Source: Methanoregulaceae archaeon (GTDB lineage Archaea; Halobacteriota; Methanomicrobia; Methanomicrobiales; Methanospirillaceae). Taken from it: a stretch of 27,234 bases of DNA. Made by a program: the position numbers and the translations under genes. The stretch spans positions 1 to 27,234 of the forward strand of contig JAJRBS010000038.1 in NCBI GenBank assembly GCA_028679325.1, in the 5' to 3' direction. Below, in pieces: positions 1 to 7,408 of this stretch (position 1 is its first letter; each line of letters begins with the position of its first letter). The notes beneath the pieces are model-generated. The model had not been told where the DNA came from. It did not search any database and saw only the letters and a program-made list of their open reading frames with translations.

Positions 1-75
1 CTCGCGGCAGGTGCCCTCAGCCGGGATGGTGATCACGTCATAGGTCATGTAGTCCCTGACCTTTTTCTTGTCCAT
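1..75 (-). CDS. CBS-domain protein, N-terminal fragment
   Basis: Only the first 25 codons lie in the window; the gene runs off the left edge. The peptide starts MDKKKVRDYMTYDVITIPAE. An M-T-x-D-V-I-T-I-P motif after a short charged leader is typical of the first strand and turn of a CBS domain, which usually binds adenosyl ligands in pairs. The ATG is preceded by a weak purine-rich stretch. It is transcribed in the same direction as the hsp20 gene upstream, but a T-rich stretch separates them. The rest of the protein cannot be seen, so its full architecture and role are unknown. Confidence 0.6.
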   Translation of the reverse strand, partial: MDKKKVRDYMTYDVITIPAEGTCRE

Positions 76-114
76 GCCTGTACCTGTTCCTGCGCGCTAG
101 GTCATCAAGACATC

Positions 115-129
115 GGAAAAAGAAGAAAT
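115..129 (-). terminator. T-rich archaeal-type terminator after hsp20
   Basis: Read on the minus strand, the hsp20 stop codon runs straight into a pyrimidine tract (TTTCTTCTTTTTCC). Archaeal RNA polymerase terminates at such U-rich tracts without needing a hairpin. The assignment is by inspection only. Confidence 0.45.
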
Positions 130-599
130 TATTCAACCTTAATGGATGCACCGCGTTCGGTGGTGGTCTTCTTGAGCCTCACTTCGAGCACCCCGTTCTT
201 GAATGAGCTGACAGCATCCTTGTCGGTGACATCATGGGGGAGGGGCACAACGCGGCACATGGACCCGAACATCCGCTCGCGGACATAGAACCCCTCTTCC
301 TTCTCCTCCTTCTCAGACTTCTTTTCGGCAGATATCTCGAGTGTACCGGGAGAAAGAAGCGTGACCCTGACATCCTCCTTCTCGGTACCCGGGAGGTCGG
401 CCACCACGATCACCTCGTCATCATGCTCCCGGATGTCAACCCGGAACTCCCCCCGGATGGCGGGCATCATGCGGTCGGTGATGCCTCCCGCCGGGAGGAG
501 ACGGCCGGAAGGACCCCAGAACCGGTTTTCCATGTCGGCCATCATCTCGTCGAGATCACGCCAGCTCCAACCCATAGGATAACGTCTGCGATACGGCAT
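129..599 (-). CDS. hsp20: Small heat-shock protein, Hsp20/alpha-crystallin family
   Basis: 156 residues. An Arg/Trp/Met-rich N-terminal arm (1-45) is followed by an alpha-crystallin domain (about 48-140). Its core runs through FRVDIREHDDEVIVVADLPG, then ERMFGSMCRVVPLP, and ends with the strand NGVLEVRLKK. The tail carries a short I-x-V motif (SIKV) of the kind used in oligomer assembly. Such proteins are cytoplasmic, ATP-independent holdases that bind unfolding proteins. The ATG has a purine-rich ribosome site (GAGGAAGG) just upstream and a TATA-like box about 60 nt upstream, so a heat-inducible single-gene unit is plausible, though regulation is inferred. Length and motif order match the family. 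Confidence 0.93.
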   Translation of the reverse strand: MPYRRRYPMGWSWRDLDEMMADMENRFWGPSGRLLPAGGITDRMMPAIRGEFRVDIREHDDEVIVVADLPGTEKEDVRVTLLSPGTLEISAEKKSEKEEKEEGFYVRERMFGSMCRVVPLPHDVTDKDAVSSFKNGVLEVRLKKTTTERGASIKVE

Positions 600-653
600 A
601 GTATACCTTCCTCGCCCACCTCCAGGTGTGGGTAGCCTCTGGTAAGGATTGAT

Positions 654-663
654 CGTATATACG
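654..663 (-). promoter_or_regulatory. Candidate TATA box of hsp20
   Basis: The palindromic CGTATATACG lies about 60 nt upstream of the hsp20 ATG. A start site about 25 nt downstream would leave a leader of roughly 30 nt that includes the GAGGAAGG ribosome site. Assigned by inspection. Confidence 0.45.
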
Positions 664-690
664 GTTTCTCCTTCCCGCAGACCGTGAATG

Positions 691-702
691 GAATGTTTAT
701 CT
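691..702 (+). promoter_or_regulatory. Candidate TATA box of the FKBP-like gene
   Basis: A TTTAT-containing stretch is centred about 30 nt before the ATG at 727. That spacing would put transcription initiation at or next to the start codon, giving a leaderless or nearly leaderless message. No well-placed Shine-Dalgarno sequence is visible. Confidence 0.35.
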
Positions 703-726
703 CTCGGAAAGGACTACCTGACATGA

Positions 727-1443
727 ATGAAACCTGCCAAATCCGGAAAACCCCCCAAAAAATCCGAATCCGGCTTTAACTGGGCAAAGGTCGTCATCGT
801 CATGGTGTGCATCCTGTTTGCCGGCATCATGATCCTGAGCACCCTCGGGACTGGCTGGCTGGTGAACATGAAACCGGCCACGAACGGCGATGTAGCCTAC
901 ATCGACCTGACCATGAAGGACCAGTTCGAGAGGCCGGTCTTCACCACGAACCAGAGGATCTATAACGCTACCCTGACGCAGGGGTCGATCATTGTTATCG
1001 CAGCGCCGTTCGGCGCTCCTGTGAACATCACTACCCCCGAACTCATCGACCCGATGACCGTTTTCATGCCAGGGTCCGGGCAGGTCTCCTTCGCATTCCT
1101 TGGCCCGGAATACAACCAGATCACCGCGGGCCTTGTCGGGATGAAGGAAGGCGAGACAAAGACTATTGATTTCATCGATGAACCGCAATACCGGCGGAAC
1201 GTGACACCCGAAGAGTTCGGACAGATGGGGGGCAATTTCTCGGAGGCGAAGAAGGGAGACCAGATGGTGCTCGGTTTTACGACCTCACCGATGATATCCG
1301 CTGATCCCAATACCACTCCCCAGTATGCGATGAGGATCGTTCCCATCGTCGAGAAGACGGGCGATAACATCACCATGGACTACGGATATTCCAGCGCCGA
1401 TGTCACGGTGATCCGGCTGTCCCGCGGTTCCGGATCCAGTTGA
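727..1443 (+). CDS. Membrane-anchored FKBP-type (SlyD-like) peptidyl-prolyl isomerase-like protein
   Basis: 238 residues. A basic N-terminus (1-20) precedes one hydrophobic segment (about 22-45), which predicts an N-in anchor with the rest outside the membrane. The outer part begins GDVAYIDLTMKDQFERPVFTT, like the first strands of archaeal FKBPs. It has the FKBP hallmark G-L-V-G-M-K-E-G-E-T-K (about 137-147), which precedes the insert-in-flap region in SlyD-type enzymes. The family isomerises X-Pro bonds and acts as a chaperone. Several active-site aromatic residues cannot be placed by eye, so catalysis is not assured. An out-of-frame ATG lies 4 nt upstream of the chosen start. Confidence 0.75.
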   Translation: MKPAKSGKPPKKSESGFNWAKVVIVMVCILFAGIMILSTLGTGWLVNMKPATNGDVAYIDLTMKDQFERPVFTTNQRIYNATLTQGSIIVIAAPFGAPVNITTPELIDPMTVFMPGSGQVSFAFLGPEYNQITAGLVGMKEGETKTIDFIDEPQYRRNVTPEEFGQMGGNFSEAKKGDQMVLGFTTSPMISADPNTTPQYAMRIVPIVEKTGDNITMDYGYSSADVTVIRLSRGSGSS

Positions 1444-1506
1444 TCGGCTCCGGAACAAAGGCTCCTCTCCAGACTCGAGCGTCCCTGGGCGGTCACCAGG
1501 GACCAG

Positions 1507-1516
1507 ACTTTTTTCC
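1507..1516 (+). terminator. T-run downstream of the FKBP-like gene
   Basis: An ACTTTTTTCC tract lies about 65 nt after the stop codon and is a plausible archaeal U-rich terminator. The rest of the 1,444-1,662 gap holds no convincing gene; a 28-codon ORF at 1,553 was rejected. Confidence 0.35.
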
Positions 1517-1630
1517 ACGGGATAAGTATCAGATTTCCGGGGCAGGGAGCACATGAGTGATCCTCTGGCCCCTGGCAGGGATTCCCTGGAACATGTCCCT
1601 GTTCACGGCGTTCCCGTCAGCCGCGGAAGT

Positions 1631-1641
1631 GATTTATAGTC
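1631..1641 (+). promoter_or_regulatory. Candidate TATA box of the thioredoxin-like gene
   Basis: GATTTATAGT is centred about 26 nt before the ATG at 1663. With usual archaeal spacing, initiation would fall on the start codon. The absence of any ribosome-binding sequence directly before the ATG supports a leaderless mRNA. Confidence 0.45.
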
Positions 1642-1662
1642 AGACCAGCACCTCGTAGTACG

Positions 1663-1920
1663 ATGCTTCGGATAATCTCGTTCTTCCAGGAGGGCTGTAT
1701 GGCCTGCGAAGAGCAGGAGCCTATCAACAGGGAAGTCGAACAGTCGCTGAAGATCAAGATCGAGCCTATCAACCCGCTGAAGGAAAGGTCCAATATCGAG
1801 GAGTACAAGCTCCAGGTTACCCCCACCACCATCATCCTCTCCGATGGAAAAGTCGTCGAAAGGTTCGAGGGTGTGGTTCACCGCGAGCAGCTCGTAGAGG
1901 CGATTCGGAAATACCTATAA
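1663..1920 (+). CDS. Small thioredoxin-like protein with a CMAC redox motif
   Basis: 85 residues, a minimal thioredoxin fold of the size seen in archaeal mini-thioredoxins and glutaredoxin-like proteins. The first strand (RIISFF) leads into Q-E-G-C-M-A-C, placing the C-x-x-C dithiol at residues 12 and 15. The cis-proline loop is visible as V-T-P-T-T-I-I-L, followed by a C-terminal strand and helix (ERFEGVV then QLVEAIRKYL). It probably reduces protein disulfides or carries electrons in the cytoplasm; the partner is unknown. Its 3' end overlaps the convergent zinc-ribbon gene by 6 nt. The gene is apparently leaderless (see the TATA entry). Confidence 0.85.
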   Translation: MLRIISFFQEGCMACEEQEPINREVEQSLKIKIEPINPLKERSNIEEYKLQVTPTTIILSDGKVVERFEGVVHREQLVEAIRKYL

Positions 1921-2493
1921 CAGGTAGGCAAAGATCCGCTTTATTGTCCGGGCGAGCGCTTTCTGCCCGGTATTCCGGAGAGCGTCGCCGTTCCGGAGCC
2001 GGATTATCGCCAGCCTGAATTTTTTGTTCCCCTTTTTGTAGACCTCGCCAACCACGAAGGGCTCCTCGCCGGGGACATCGATTAACACCGGAGTAGTCTT
2101 CTTTCCGTCATGGACCGAGACCCTGACCGCCACCTGTTCTATCTTCCTGGTCCAGAGTGTGGTGATGTCCCTTGCCCGTGCCTTCCTGGCCCGCTGGAGA
2201 CCCCGCTCGATCCCGGATATCTCAACCGCTATGTACTCATCGCCGCAGGTGGCCACGTGGTGGTCGCCTATCGCACAGGCCTCGTCGGGGGCAAGCTCGA
2301 TGCTGCAGACCCTTGATGCCTTCTCTTCGCTGACGATGGCCTTCACCTTCAGGGGAGGCCTCTCCTTCTTCGGCGATTCGACCCGCACCGTCCCGCAAGC
2401 GGTGCAGCGGACCCTGGTGCCCCTCATCTGCGACAGGATCTCATGAGGCTCGATCCGGCCGCATTCGGCACAGAATATCTTTATCTCCGTCAT
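1915..2493 (-). CDS. Archaeal zinc-ribbon protein, HVO_0476-like family
   Basis: 192 residues from the chosen ATG. An N-terminal zinc ribbon is obvious: F-C-A-E-C-G, then about 18 residues, then R-C-T-A-C-G. The remainder (about 40-192) is beta-rich with basic patches and resembles the HVO_0476 family of archaeal zinc-finger proteins, which has no established biochemical role. The reading frame is open 34 codons further upstream, but I chose the internal ATG because the first Cys pair should lie near the N-terminus and a TATA-like CCTATATG lies about 30 nt upstream, again suggesting a leaderless message. The alternative start is the ATG at 2508. It is convergent with the thioredoxin-like gene and divergent from the DUF371 gene. 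Confidence 0.72.
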   Translation of the reverse strand: MTEIKIFCAECGRIEPHEILSQMRGTRVRCTACGTVRVESPKKERPPLKVKAIVSEEKASRVCSIELAPDEACAIGDHHVATCGDEYIAVEISGIERGLQRARKARARDITTLWTRKIEQVAVRVSVHDGKKTTPVLIDVPGEEPFVVGEVYKKGNKKFRLAIIRLRNGDALRNTGQKALARTIKRIFAYLL

Positions 2494-2533
2494 CAGCTGG
2501 ATTAACATGGGACTCAGGCCATCATATAGGGAT

Positions 2534-3016
2534 GGGACAGTGAAGGAACAGGAAGGACAGGGGCGGGAAACGGCCTGGGAAGAAACGACGTGCACCGAGG
2601 TGATTTATTGTCGCGGCCACCGGAACGTGACCGCGCGACACCCGACCACCCTCGAGATCACAACCGAAGACCGGCTCACTCCCCGGGGAGATTGTATCAT
2701 CGCCATCGGAGCCGGAAGAGGACTTCCCGGGCTTTCCGCACATTTTCACTCCCTCCTTGCCCGGGATGACGCGGAGCTGGTCACCCTTTTATCATGCGGC
2801 GGCCTGGAGGTCTTCATACGATCTTCCGGCAGCGGCGCGATGACCCTTGATCACCCCTCCGATTTGGTCTGGAGAAAGAGCAGTTATGTCTGCGGCAGGA
2901 CCGTGGGGATCCGGTCAGATACCGCTGCCTGTAACCTCCCCCGGGAGATGATCGACCGGCTGAAAGAGGGAAAGGACCTTGCCCTCGTCATGACAGTGAC
3001 GGTCCCGACCGCCTGA
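2534..3016 (+). CDS. DUF371 family protein
   Basis: 160 residues if the GTG at 2534 is used. The body matches DUF371, an archaeal family of unknown function. It contains C-R-G-H-x-N-V-T-A-R-H-x-T-T-L-E-I-T near the start, then T-P-R-G-D-C-I-I-A-I-G, and later the region SLLARDDAELVTLL. The conserved His and Thr block and the G-D-C-I motif are clearly present. Family members usually begin just before the R-G-H motif, so the GTG at 2600 (starting at I-Y-C-R-G-H) is a real alternative. A TATA-like CATATAGG at about 2,521 would favour a start downstream of 2,545. No function can be assigned. Confidence 0.75.
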   Translation, partial: GTVKEQEGQGRETAWEETTCTEVIYCRGHRNVTARHPTTLEITTEDRLTPRGDCIIAIGAGRGLPGLSAHFHSLLARDDAELVTLLSCGGLEVFIRSSGSGAMTLDHPSDLVWRKSSYVCGRTVGIRSDTAACNLPREMIDRLKEGKDLALVMTVTVPTA

Positions 3017-3024
3017 CCGGGTAA

Positions 3025-3039
3025 CCGGGAAAGTCCCGG
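3025..3039. terminator. Short GC-rich hairpin between convergent genes
   Basis: CCGGGA-AAG-TCCCGG forms a perfect 6-bp stem with a 3-nt loop. It lies in the 31-nt space between the ends of the DUF371 gene and xseB. It could act as a bidirectional 3'-end structure, but no T-run follows it. Low confidence as a terminator. Confidence 0.25.
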
Positions 3040-3047
3040 GTCTGTTG

Positions 3048-3230
3048 CTACTCGCGCCCGAGCATGGTGATCTTGAGTTCTGCCGAGGCGAGGAGGTCCT
3101 CGCACTGCTTCAGGATCACCGCACCCTGCTCGTAGAGCGCGATGCTCTCGTCAAGGCCGGTCTCATTATCCTCGATCTTCCGCACGATCTCTTTTAATTC
3201 GCTGATCAGTTCCTCATAACTCTTTTTCAT
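3048..3230 (-). CDS. xseB: Exodeoxyribonuclease VII small subunit
   Basis: 60 residues, all helical, containing the family signature: S-Y-E-E-L-I-S-E-L, then I-V-R-K-I-E, then the L-D-E-S-I-A-L-Y-E-Q-G segment and a second helix ending CEDLLASAELKI. This two-helix subunit binds several-fold to XseA to form exonuclease VII, which degrades single-stranded DNA from both ends to short oligonucleotides. The start lies inside the 3' end of xseA (17-nt overlap), so translation is probably coupled. Exonuclease VII is mainly bacterial, and its presence here suggests an old transfer into methanogens. Confidence 0.92.
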   Translation of the reverse strand: MKKSYEELISELKEIVRKIEDNETGLDESIALYEQGAVILKQCEDLLASAELKITMLGRE

Positions 3231-4467
3231 GGAAAATACCCTTAACCACGACGTCTATCCTGCCGTCCGCCATCCGGACATCAAGCTTCTCTCCGGCGAA
3301 TACCTCTCGGACGCTCCGAACAACCGTCCCTTCACGCTCGACCAGGCAGTAACCTCGTCCCAGAACTGCCAGGGGGTTCCTGCCCGTCAGGCGGGCCTCA
3401 AGGCTTTCGAGGGAGAGCCTTTCCCGTGCAAGCCGCCCGGAGAAAGCCCGCTCCAGCCGGTCCGCGAGCACGGATACATCCTGGCGCCGCAGGACGAGGA
3501 GCCGGCCGGTCCTGACCGGCGAAAGCCGTTCCCGGAGGAGGCCGATATCATGGGAGGCCCGATCGAGTTTGCGAATCAGGGATGCCCCCATCGTCTTTTG
3601 GATGCCTGCCAGAGCTTCGGTGAGAAGGGAACGGTCTTTGACGACCAGCTCCGCGGCCGCCGAAGGGGTCGGGGCCCGGACATCGGCTGCGAAATCTGCA
3701 AGAGTGAAGTCGGTCTCGTGCCCGATGGCGCTCACCACGGGTGTAGTGCACCCGGATATGGCACGGACCACATCGGGATGGTTAAAGGGGAAGAGGTCCT
3801 CGAAGCTCCCACCCCCTCTGCCGATGATGATGACATCCACATGACCGTCGATTCTACTGAGAGCCTGCACGATCTCCCTGTAAGCCTCTTCCCCCTGGAC
3901 GACTGTCGGGGAGACGACCAGCTCCAGGGGGAATCGGCGCGAGATCACGTTCCTGATGTCCTGGAGCACTGCACCGGTCTCCGAGGTCACCACACCCACC
4001 CGTTGTGGATACCCGGGAAGGGGCTTCTTCTTTTCCGGGAGGAAATGTCCCTCTGATGCGAGCATGGCCTTCCACTGCTCCACCAGGAGATGCTTCTCCC
4101 CCTCACCCGCATGCCGGAGTTCCCGGACGTAAAACTGGTACTTGCCCTGCGGAGGATAGTGCCCGATTGATCCCAGGGCGAGGACATCGGTCCCGTCTTT
4201 GAGATCGAAGGCCAGCCTCTGGGCCTCCGACCGCCACATGATGCACTGGATGACTGACCCGGCATTCTCCTTCCGGTCAGAGAGCGAGAAGTAACGATGT
4301 CCCGAGGCATGAGGGCGGAAGTTGGTGACTTCGCCCCGGATCCAGATCTCCTGCAGGCGGGGATCATCGAGCACCGATGAGATGAGAGAGGAGATCTCTG
4401 ATACGGAAAAGATCTCGATGCCGTGCTCGCGCTTCTCCTCCCGTATCTTATCCTGGTACCAGGCCAT
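3214..4467 (-). CDS. xseA: Exodeoxyribonuclease VII large subunit
   Basis: 417 residues from the chosen ATG. An N-terminal OB-fold (about 15-110) contains IWIRGEVTNFRPHASGHRYF and Q-C-I-M-W-R. It is followed by the catalytic domain with Y-P-Q-R-V-G-V-V-T-S, D-V-I-I-I-G-R-G-G-G-S-x-E-D-L and A-I-G-H-E-x-D-x-T-L-x-D-x-x-A-D-x-R-A-x-T-P-S-A-A-A-E, all hallmark XseA motifs. The C-terminus has long helices that dock XseB. The frame is open 52 codons further upstream into the divergent gene. I chose the ATG preceding A-W-Y-Q-D-K because a TATA-like stretch (TTTCATATTC) lies about 27 nt upstream. Length is close to the usual 400-450. It forms an operon with xseB. Confidence 0.93.
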   Translation of the reverse strand: MAWYQDKIREEKREHGIEIFSVSEISSLISSVLDDPRLQEIWIRGEVTNFRPHASGHRYFSLSDRKENAGSVIQCIMWRSEAQRLAFDLKDGTDVLALGSIGHYPPQGKYQFYVRELRHAGEGEKHLLVEQWKAMLASEGHFLPEKKKPLPGYPQRVGVVTSETGAVLQDIRNVISRRFPLELVVSPTVVQGEEAYREIVQALSRIDGHVDVIIIGRGGGSFEDLFPFNHPDVVRAISGCTTPVVSAIGHETDFTLADFAADVRAPTPSAAAELVVKDRSLLTEALAGIQKTMGASLIRKLDRASHDIGLLRERLSPVRTGRLLVLRRQDVSVLADRLERAFSGRLARERLSLESLEARLTGRNPLAVLGRGYCLVEREGTVVRSVREVFAGEKLDVRMADGRIDVVVKGIFHEKEL

Positions 4468-4470
4468 CAG

Positions 4471-4503
4471 CCATTTTATGTGCGGCGGGGAATATGAAAT
4501 AGG
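4471..4503. promoter_or_regulatory. Overlapping divergent promoters, xseA / isomerase-like gene
   Basis: The 39 nt between the two start codons hold a plus-strand TATA-like ATTTTATG (about 30 nt before the ATG at 4507) and a minus-strand TTTCATATTC (about 27 nt before the xseA ATG). Each box lies within the early transcribed region of the other gene, so the two promoters should be mutually exclusive and both messages leaderless. Assigned by inspection. Confidence 0.4.
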
Positions 4504-4506
4504 ATC

Positions 4507-5331
4507 ATGGTGCGGCTGGCCACATCGAGCATGTTCTTCCACGAGTACCCGATCGACGAGGTCTTCGATTACGCTGACGAGGCCGGCCTGGACACCATAG
4601 AATTCTGGGCCGAGACCCCCCACTTCTGGCTTCGGGGGCTCCCGGTGGCCGAACTCACATCATGCATCGGGGACCATCGCCGCTTCGAACCGTTACTGTA
4701 TCACGCACCCATCCTCGACCTGAACCCCTGCTCCATCAACCCCCGTGTCTCCGATATCTCGGTGGAATATACTCTCGAGTCCCTTCTCGTGGCAGAGGAG
4801 TGCGGGGCCTCGGTGGTCACCGTGCATCCTGGGAGGAGGACGGCGAAACGGCCCCCGAGCGAGCCCGACTACCGGCGCTTCGAGCACTACCTGATGGAGA
4901 TCCGGAACACGGCTGCCGGACTGAAGGTGAAGGTGGCGGTAGAGAACATGGAAAAGAAGATCAACTCCCTCTTCTCGACACCGGAATCCGTGCGTGAGCT
5001 CCTTGACCGGGAACCCTGGCTCTCCTTCACCCTCGATGTTTCGCATGCCCTGGGAGAAGGGGCGGATGTGGTCACCTCCTATATCGGGCTCTGCTCTGAC
5101 CGGATAGTAAACGTGCACCTGGGCAGGGCGAACGATGGGAAGATGCACCTGCCGGTTGAAGGGAGCCCTGAGATCGAGGCAGTCCTCCACCAGCTGGCCG
5201 ATGCAGGATATAACGGGACCATCAGTTTTGAGATCGAGGACATGCATTTCCCACACCAGTTCTCGTCCGAGGAAAAAGTGATCTTTCTCCGAAAGCAGGC
5301 CGATTTCGTGCGGAATTGCCTCGACCTATAG
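4507..5331 (+). CDS. Sugar phosphate isomerase/epimerase-like TIM-barrel protein
   Basis: 274 residues in the xylose-isomerase-like / AP endonuclease family 2 superfamily. Candidate metal ligands and barrel motifs appear in order: E in TIEFWAE, H in Y-H-A-P-I, H in VVTVHPGR, E in VAVENME, D and H in FTLDVSHALG, H in VNVHLGR, and E in ISFEIED. These proteins bind divalent metal and act as sugar isomerases/epimerases or as endonuclease IV-like enzymes. The substrate cannot be read from sequence, and the endonuclease IV DNA-intercalating loops are not evident, so a small-molecule role is favoured. The GTG at 4510 is an alternative start. It is divergently transcribed from xseAB, and functional linkage is unproven. 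Confidence 0.82.
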   Translation: MVRLATSSMFFHEYPIDEVFDYADEAGLDTIEFWAETPHFWLRGLPVAELTSCIGDHRRFEPLLYHAPILDLNPCSINPRVSDISVEYTLESLLVAEECGASVVTVHPGRRTAKRPPSEPDYRRFEHYLMEIRNTAAGLKVKVAVENMEKKINSLFSTPESVRELLDREPWLSFTLDVSHALGEGADVVTSYIGLCSDRIVNVHLGRANDGKMHLPVEGSPEIEAVLHQLADAGYNGTISFEIEDMHFPHQFSSEEKVIFLRKQADFVRNCLDL

Positions 5332-5424
5332 TTGGTTTTATTTAAGCGGACTGCCAGTACTGATACGATATTCTCACTTATGAACCATAAAGCGTCATCG
5401 GCCGCCCGGGCGGCGTGAAGCCAC

Positions 5425-6702
5425 ATGAACGGGGACTATTTTCTGCTCCTGCTCTTCATCATCTGCCTCGCCCTCTCGGCTTTCTTCTCGAGTTCCGAAG
5501 TAGCCCTGATCTCCATCACCCGGGCCAAGGTAAGGACTCTGGCAAACGAGGGGAAGAAGGGATCGGAATCTCTGACCGAGCTGAAAGAGAAGCCAAACCG
5601 GTTCCTCATCTCCATCCTCATCGGGAACAACATCGTCAACATCGCCGCCGCATCCATTGCCACAGCCGTGACCATCAGCATCTTCGGCGATATCGGGGTG
5701 GGGATCGCCACCTTCGTGGTAGTGATCCTCCTCCTCATCTTCGGGGAGATCGGGCCGAAGATCTACGCCGCACGCCACACCGAAAGGCTCGCACTCCGGT
5801 TCTCAAAACCGGTCCTCATTCTCACAAAAATCTTCAGCCCGATCATCTGGGCGATCGAGAAGGTGACAGGCCGTTTCGGGACTCCGGCGGACCTGAATGA
5901 GCCATCGGTCACAGAGGAGGAGATCAAGGAATGGATCGAGGTCGGGAAGGAGGAAGGCACCATCGAGCAGGAGGAGCGGGAGATGCTCTACTCGGTCCTC
6001 CAGTTCTCGGACACCATTGCCCGGGAGATCATGACCCCCCGTGTGGATGTGGCCCTCATCGAGGACTCCCGTAACCTCAACGAGGCCATGCAGGCCTTCA
6101 ACGAGACCGGGTTCTCGCGCCTCCCGGTCTACCATGACGCGGTGGATAACATCATCGGGATCCTGAACATAAAGGACGTCTTTTCCACCGAAGTCTCGGG
6201 CAAGAAGAATATCGCCTTAAAAGACCTGATGTACGACGCCTTCTTCGTGCCCGAGACAAAGAAGATCGACGAACTTTTGAAGGAGCTCCAGGTCAGGAAG
6301 GTCCATATGGCCGTCGTTCTCGACGAGTACGGCAGTTTCACCGGAATCGTGACCGTGGAGGACATCCTCGAGGAGCTGGTCGGCGACATTCTCGATGAAT
6401 TCGACAAGGAGGAGCCGGAGATCCAGAAGATTGGAGAGGGGATCTTCGTTGTCGATGGCAAGGTGTGGGTCGAGGACCTCAATGACGAGCTTGACATCAG
6501 CCTCCCGGTCCATGAGTCCTACGAGACCATCGGGGGCCTGCTCATCGACAGGCTCGGGCATATCCCTCACCCGGGCGAGAGCGTCCACATTCCGGAGAGC
6601 CACGTCTCCATGGTGGTGATGCAGATGCTGGCCCGGAGAATCGTCAAGATCAAGCTCATCCTGCATGTCTCCCCCCCTGCCGCTGCCGGTGAGGCAGGAT
6701 AG
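5425..6702 (+). CDS. CNNM/CorC-type membrane protein with DUF21, CBS pair and CorC_HlyC domains
   Basis: 425 residues. The N-terminal DUF21 membrane domain (about 1-185) has the conserved S-A-F-F-S-S-S-E-V-A-L, L-I-G-N-N-I-V-N-I and L-I-F-G-E-I-G-P-K-I segments. A paired CBS region (about 195-310) contains IMTPRVDV, FSRLPVYHD and VVLDEYGSFTGIVTVEDILE. A CorC_HlyC domain (about 325-410) contains VDGKVWVEDLNDEL and TIGGLLIDRLGHIP. Homologues are magnesium efflux transporters or regulators of divalent cation flux; older 'hemolysin' names are misleading. A T-rich TATA-like TTTTATTTAAG at about 5,336-5,346 may drive it. purN starts immediately after the stop codon, suggesting co-transcription. Confidence 0.9.
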   Translation: MNGDYFLLLLFIICLALSAFFSSSEVALISITRAKVRTLANEGKKGSESLTELKEKPNRFLISILIGNNIVNIAAASIATAVTISIFGDIGVGIATFVVVILLLIFGEIGPKIYAARHTERLALRFSKPVLILTKIFSPIIWAIEKVTGRFGTPADLNEPSVTEEEIKEWIEVGKEEGTIEQEEREMLYSVLQFSDTIAREIMTPRVDVALIEDSRNLNEAMQAFNETGFSRLPVYHDAVDNIIGILNIKDVFSTEVSGKKNIALKDLMYDAFFVPETKKIDELLKELQVRKVHMAVVLDEYGSFTGIVTVEDILEELVGDILDEFDKEEPEIQKIGEGIFVVDGKVWVEDLNDELDISLPVHESYETIGGLLIDRLGHIPHPGESVHIPESHVSMVVMQMLARRIVKIKLILHVSPPAAAGEAG

Positions 6703-7320
6703 ATGATGAAGGAGATAGTCGTCCTCTCTTCAGGGAGGGGTTCGAACTTCCAGGCGATCATCGATGCCATCGGCCGGGGGGAGATCCCTGCCCGGTGCTC
6801 CGGCCTGGTGACTGACAACCCGTCCGCTTATGCCATCACCCGTGCCGAGAAAGCCGGGATCCCGGTTTTCATCATCGATTTCTCTTCGTTCCCCTCACGG
6901 GAGGCCTACGAAGAGGAACTCCTGAGGGTCCTCTTTGACCTTTCCGCGGATCTCTACATCCTTGCCGGGTATATGCGAATCGTCGGTGCAGGTATCGTTT
7001 CGGCCTTCCGCTGGCGCATGATGAACATCCACCCCGCGCTCCTGCCGGGTTTTCCCGGGCTCCATGCCCAGCGACAGGCCCTGGATTACGGGGTCAGGGT
7101 ATCGGGCTGCACCGTTCATTTTGTCGATGAGGGCACGGACAGCGGACCGGTTATCCTCCAGGCCTGCGTCCCGGTTCTTCCGGGCGATGACGAGGAGACT
7201 CTCTCTGCACGTATCCTTGAGGAAGAGCACCGCTGCCTCCCGAAAGCAATCCGTCTCTTCTGCGATGACAGGCTGGAGATGATCGGAAGACAGGTCCGGA
7301 TACTCCCCGGGAATAGCTGA
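6703..7320 (+). CDS. purN: Phosphoribosylglycinamide formyltransferase (GAR transformylase)
   Basis: 205 residues. The N-terminus V-L-S-S-G-R-G-S-N-F-Q forms the phosphate-binding loop. The catalytic region N-I-H-P-A-L-L-P-G-F-P-G-L-H-A supplies Asn and His, and the Asp lies in D-S-G-P-V-I-L-Q. The enzyme transfers formyl from 10-formyl-tetrahydrofolate (or a pterin equivalent) to GAR in purine synthesis. Many methanogens use formate-dependent PurT instead, so the formyl donor here is worth asking about. The start is an ATGATG right after the upstream stop codon; either ATG may be used. Length and motifs fit the family well. Confidence 0.94.
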   Translation: MMKEIVVLSSGRGSNFQAIIDAIGRGEIPARCSGLVTDNPSAYAITRAEKAGIPVFIIDFSSFPSREAYEEELLRVLFDLSADLYILAGYMRIVGAGIVSAFRWRMMNIHPALLPGFPGLHAQRQALDYGVRVSGCTVHFVDEGTDSGPVILQACVPVLPGDDEETLSARILEEEHRCLPKAIRLFCDDRLEMIGRQVRILPGNS

Positions 7321-7408
7321 TTCCGCGGCCCTAACCCCCTTCCCGGGCAGCACCCACTAAATAGCAGGGCGGCGAAGAGTTGTGCAGCACAGGTGACGAC
7401 AGACATCT

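Noticed and set aside
1553..1639. 28-codon ORF before the thioredoxin-like gene
   Set aside because: It has no ribosome site, no domain and a Pro/Gly/Val composition. Its end overlaps the likely TATA box of the thioredoxin-like gene.
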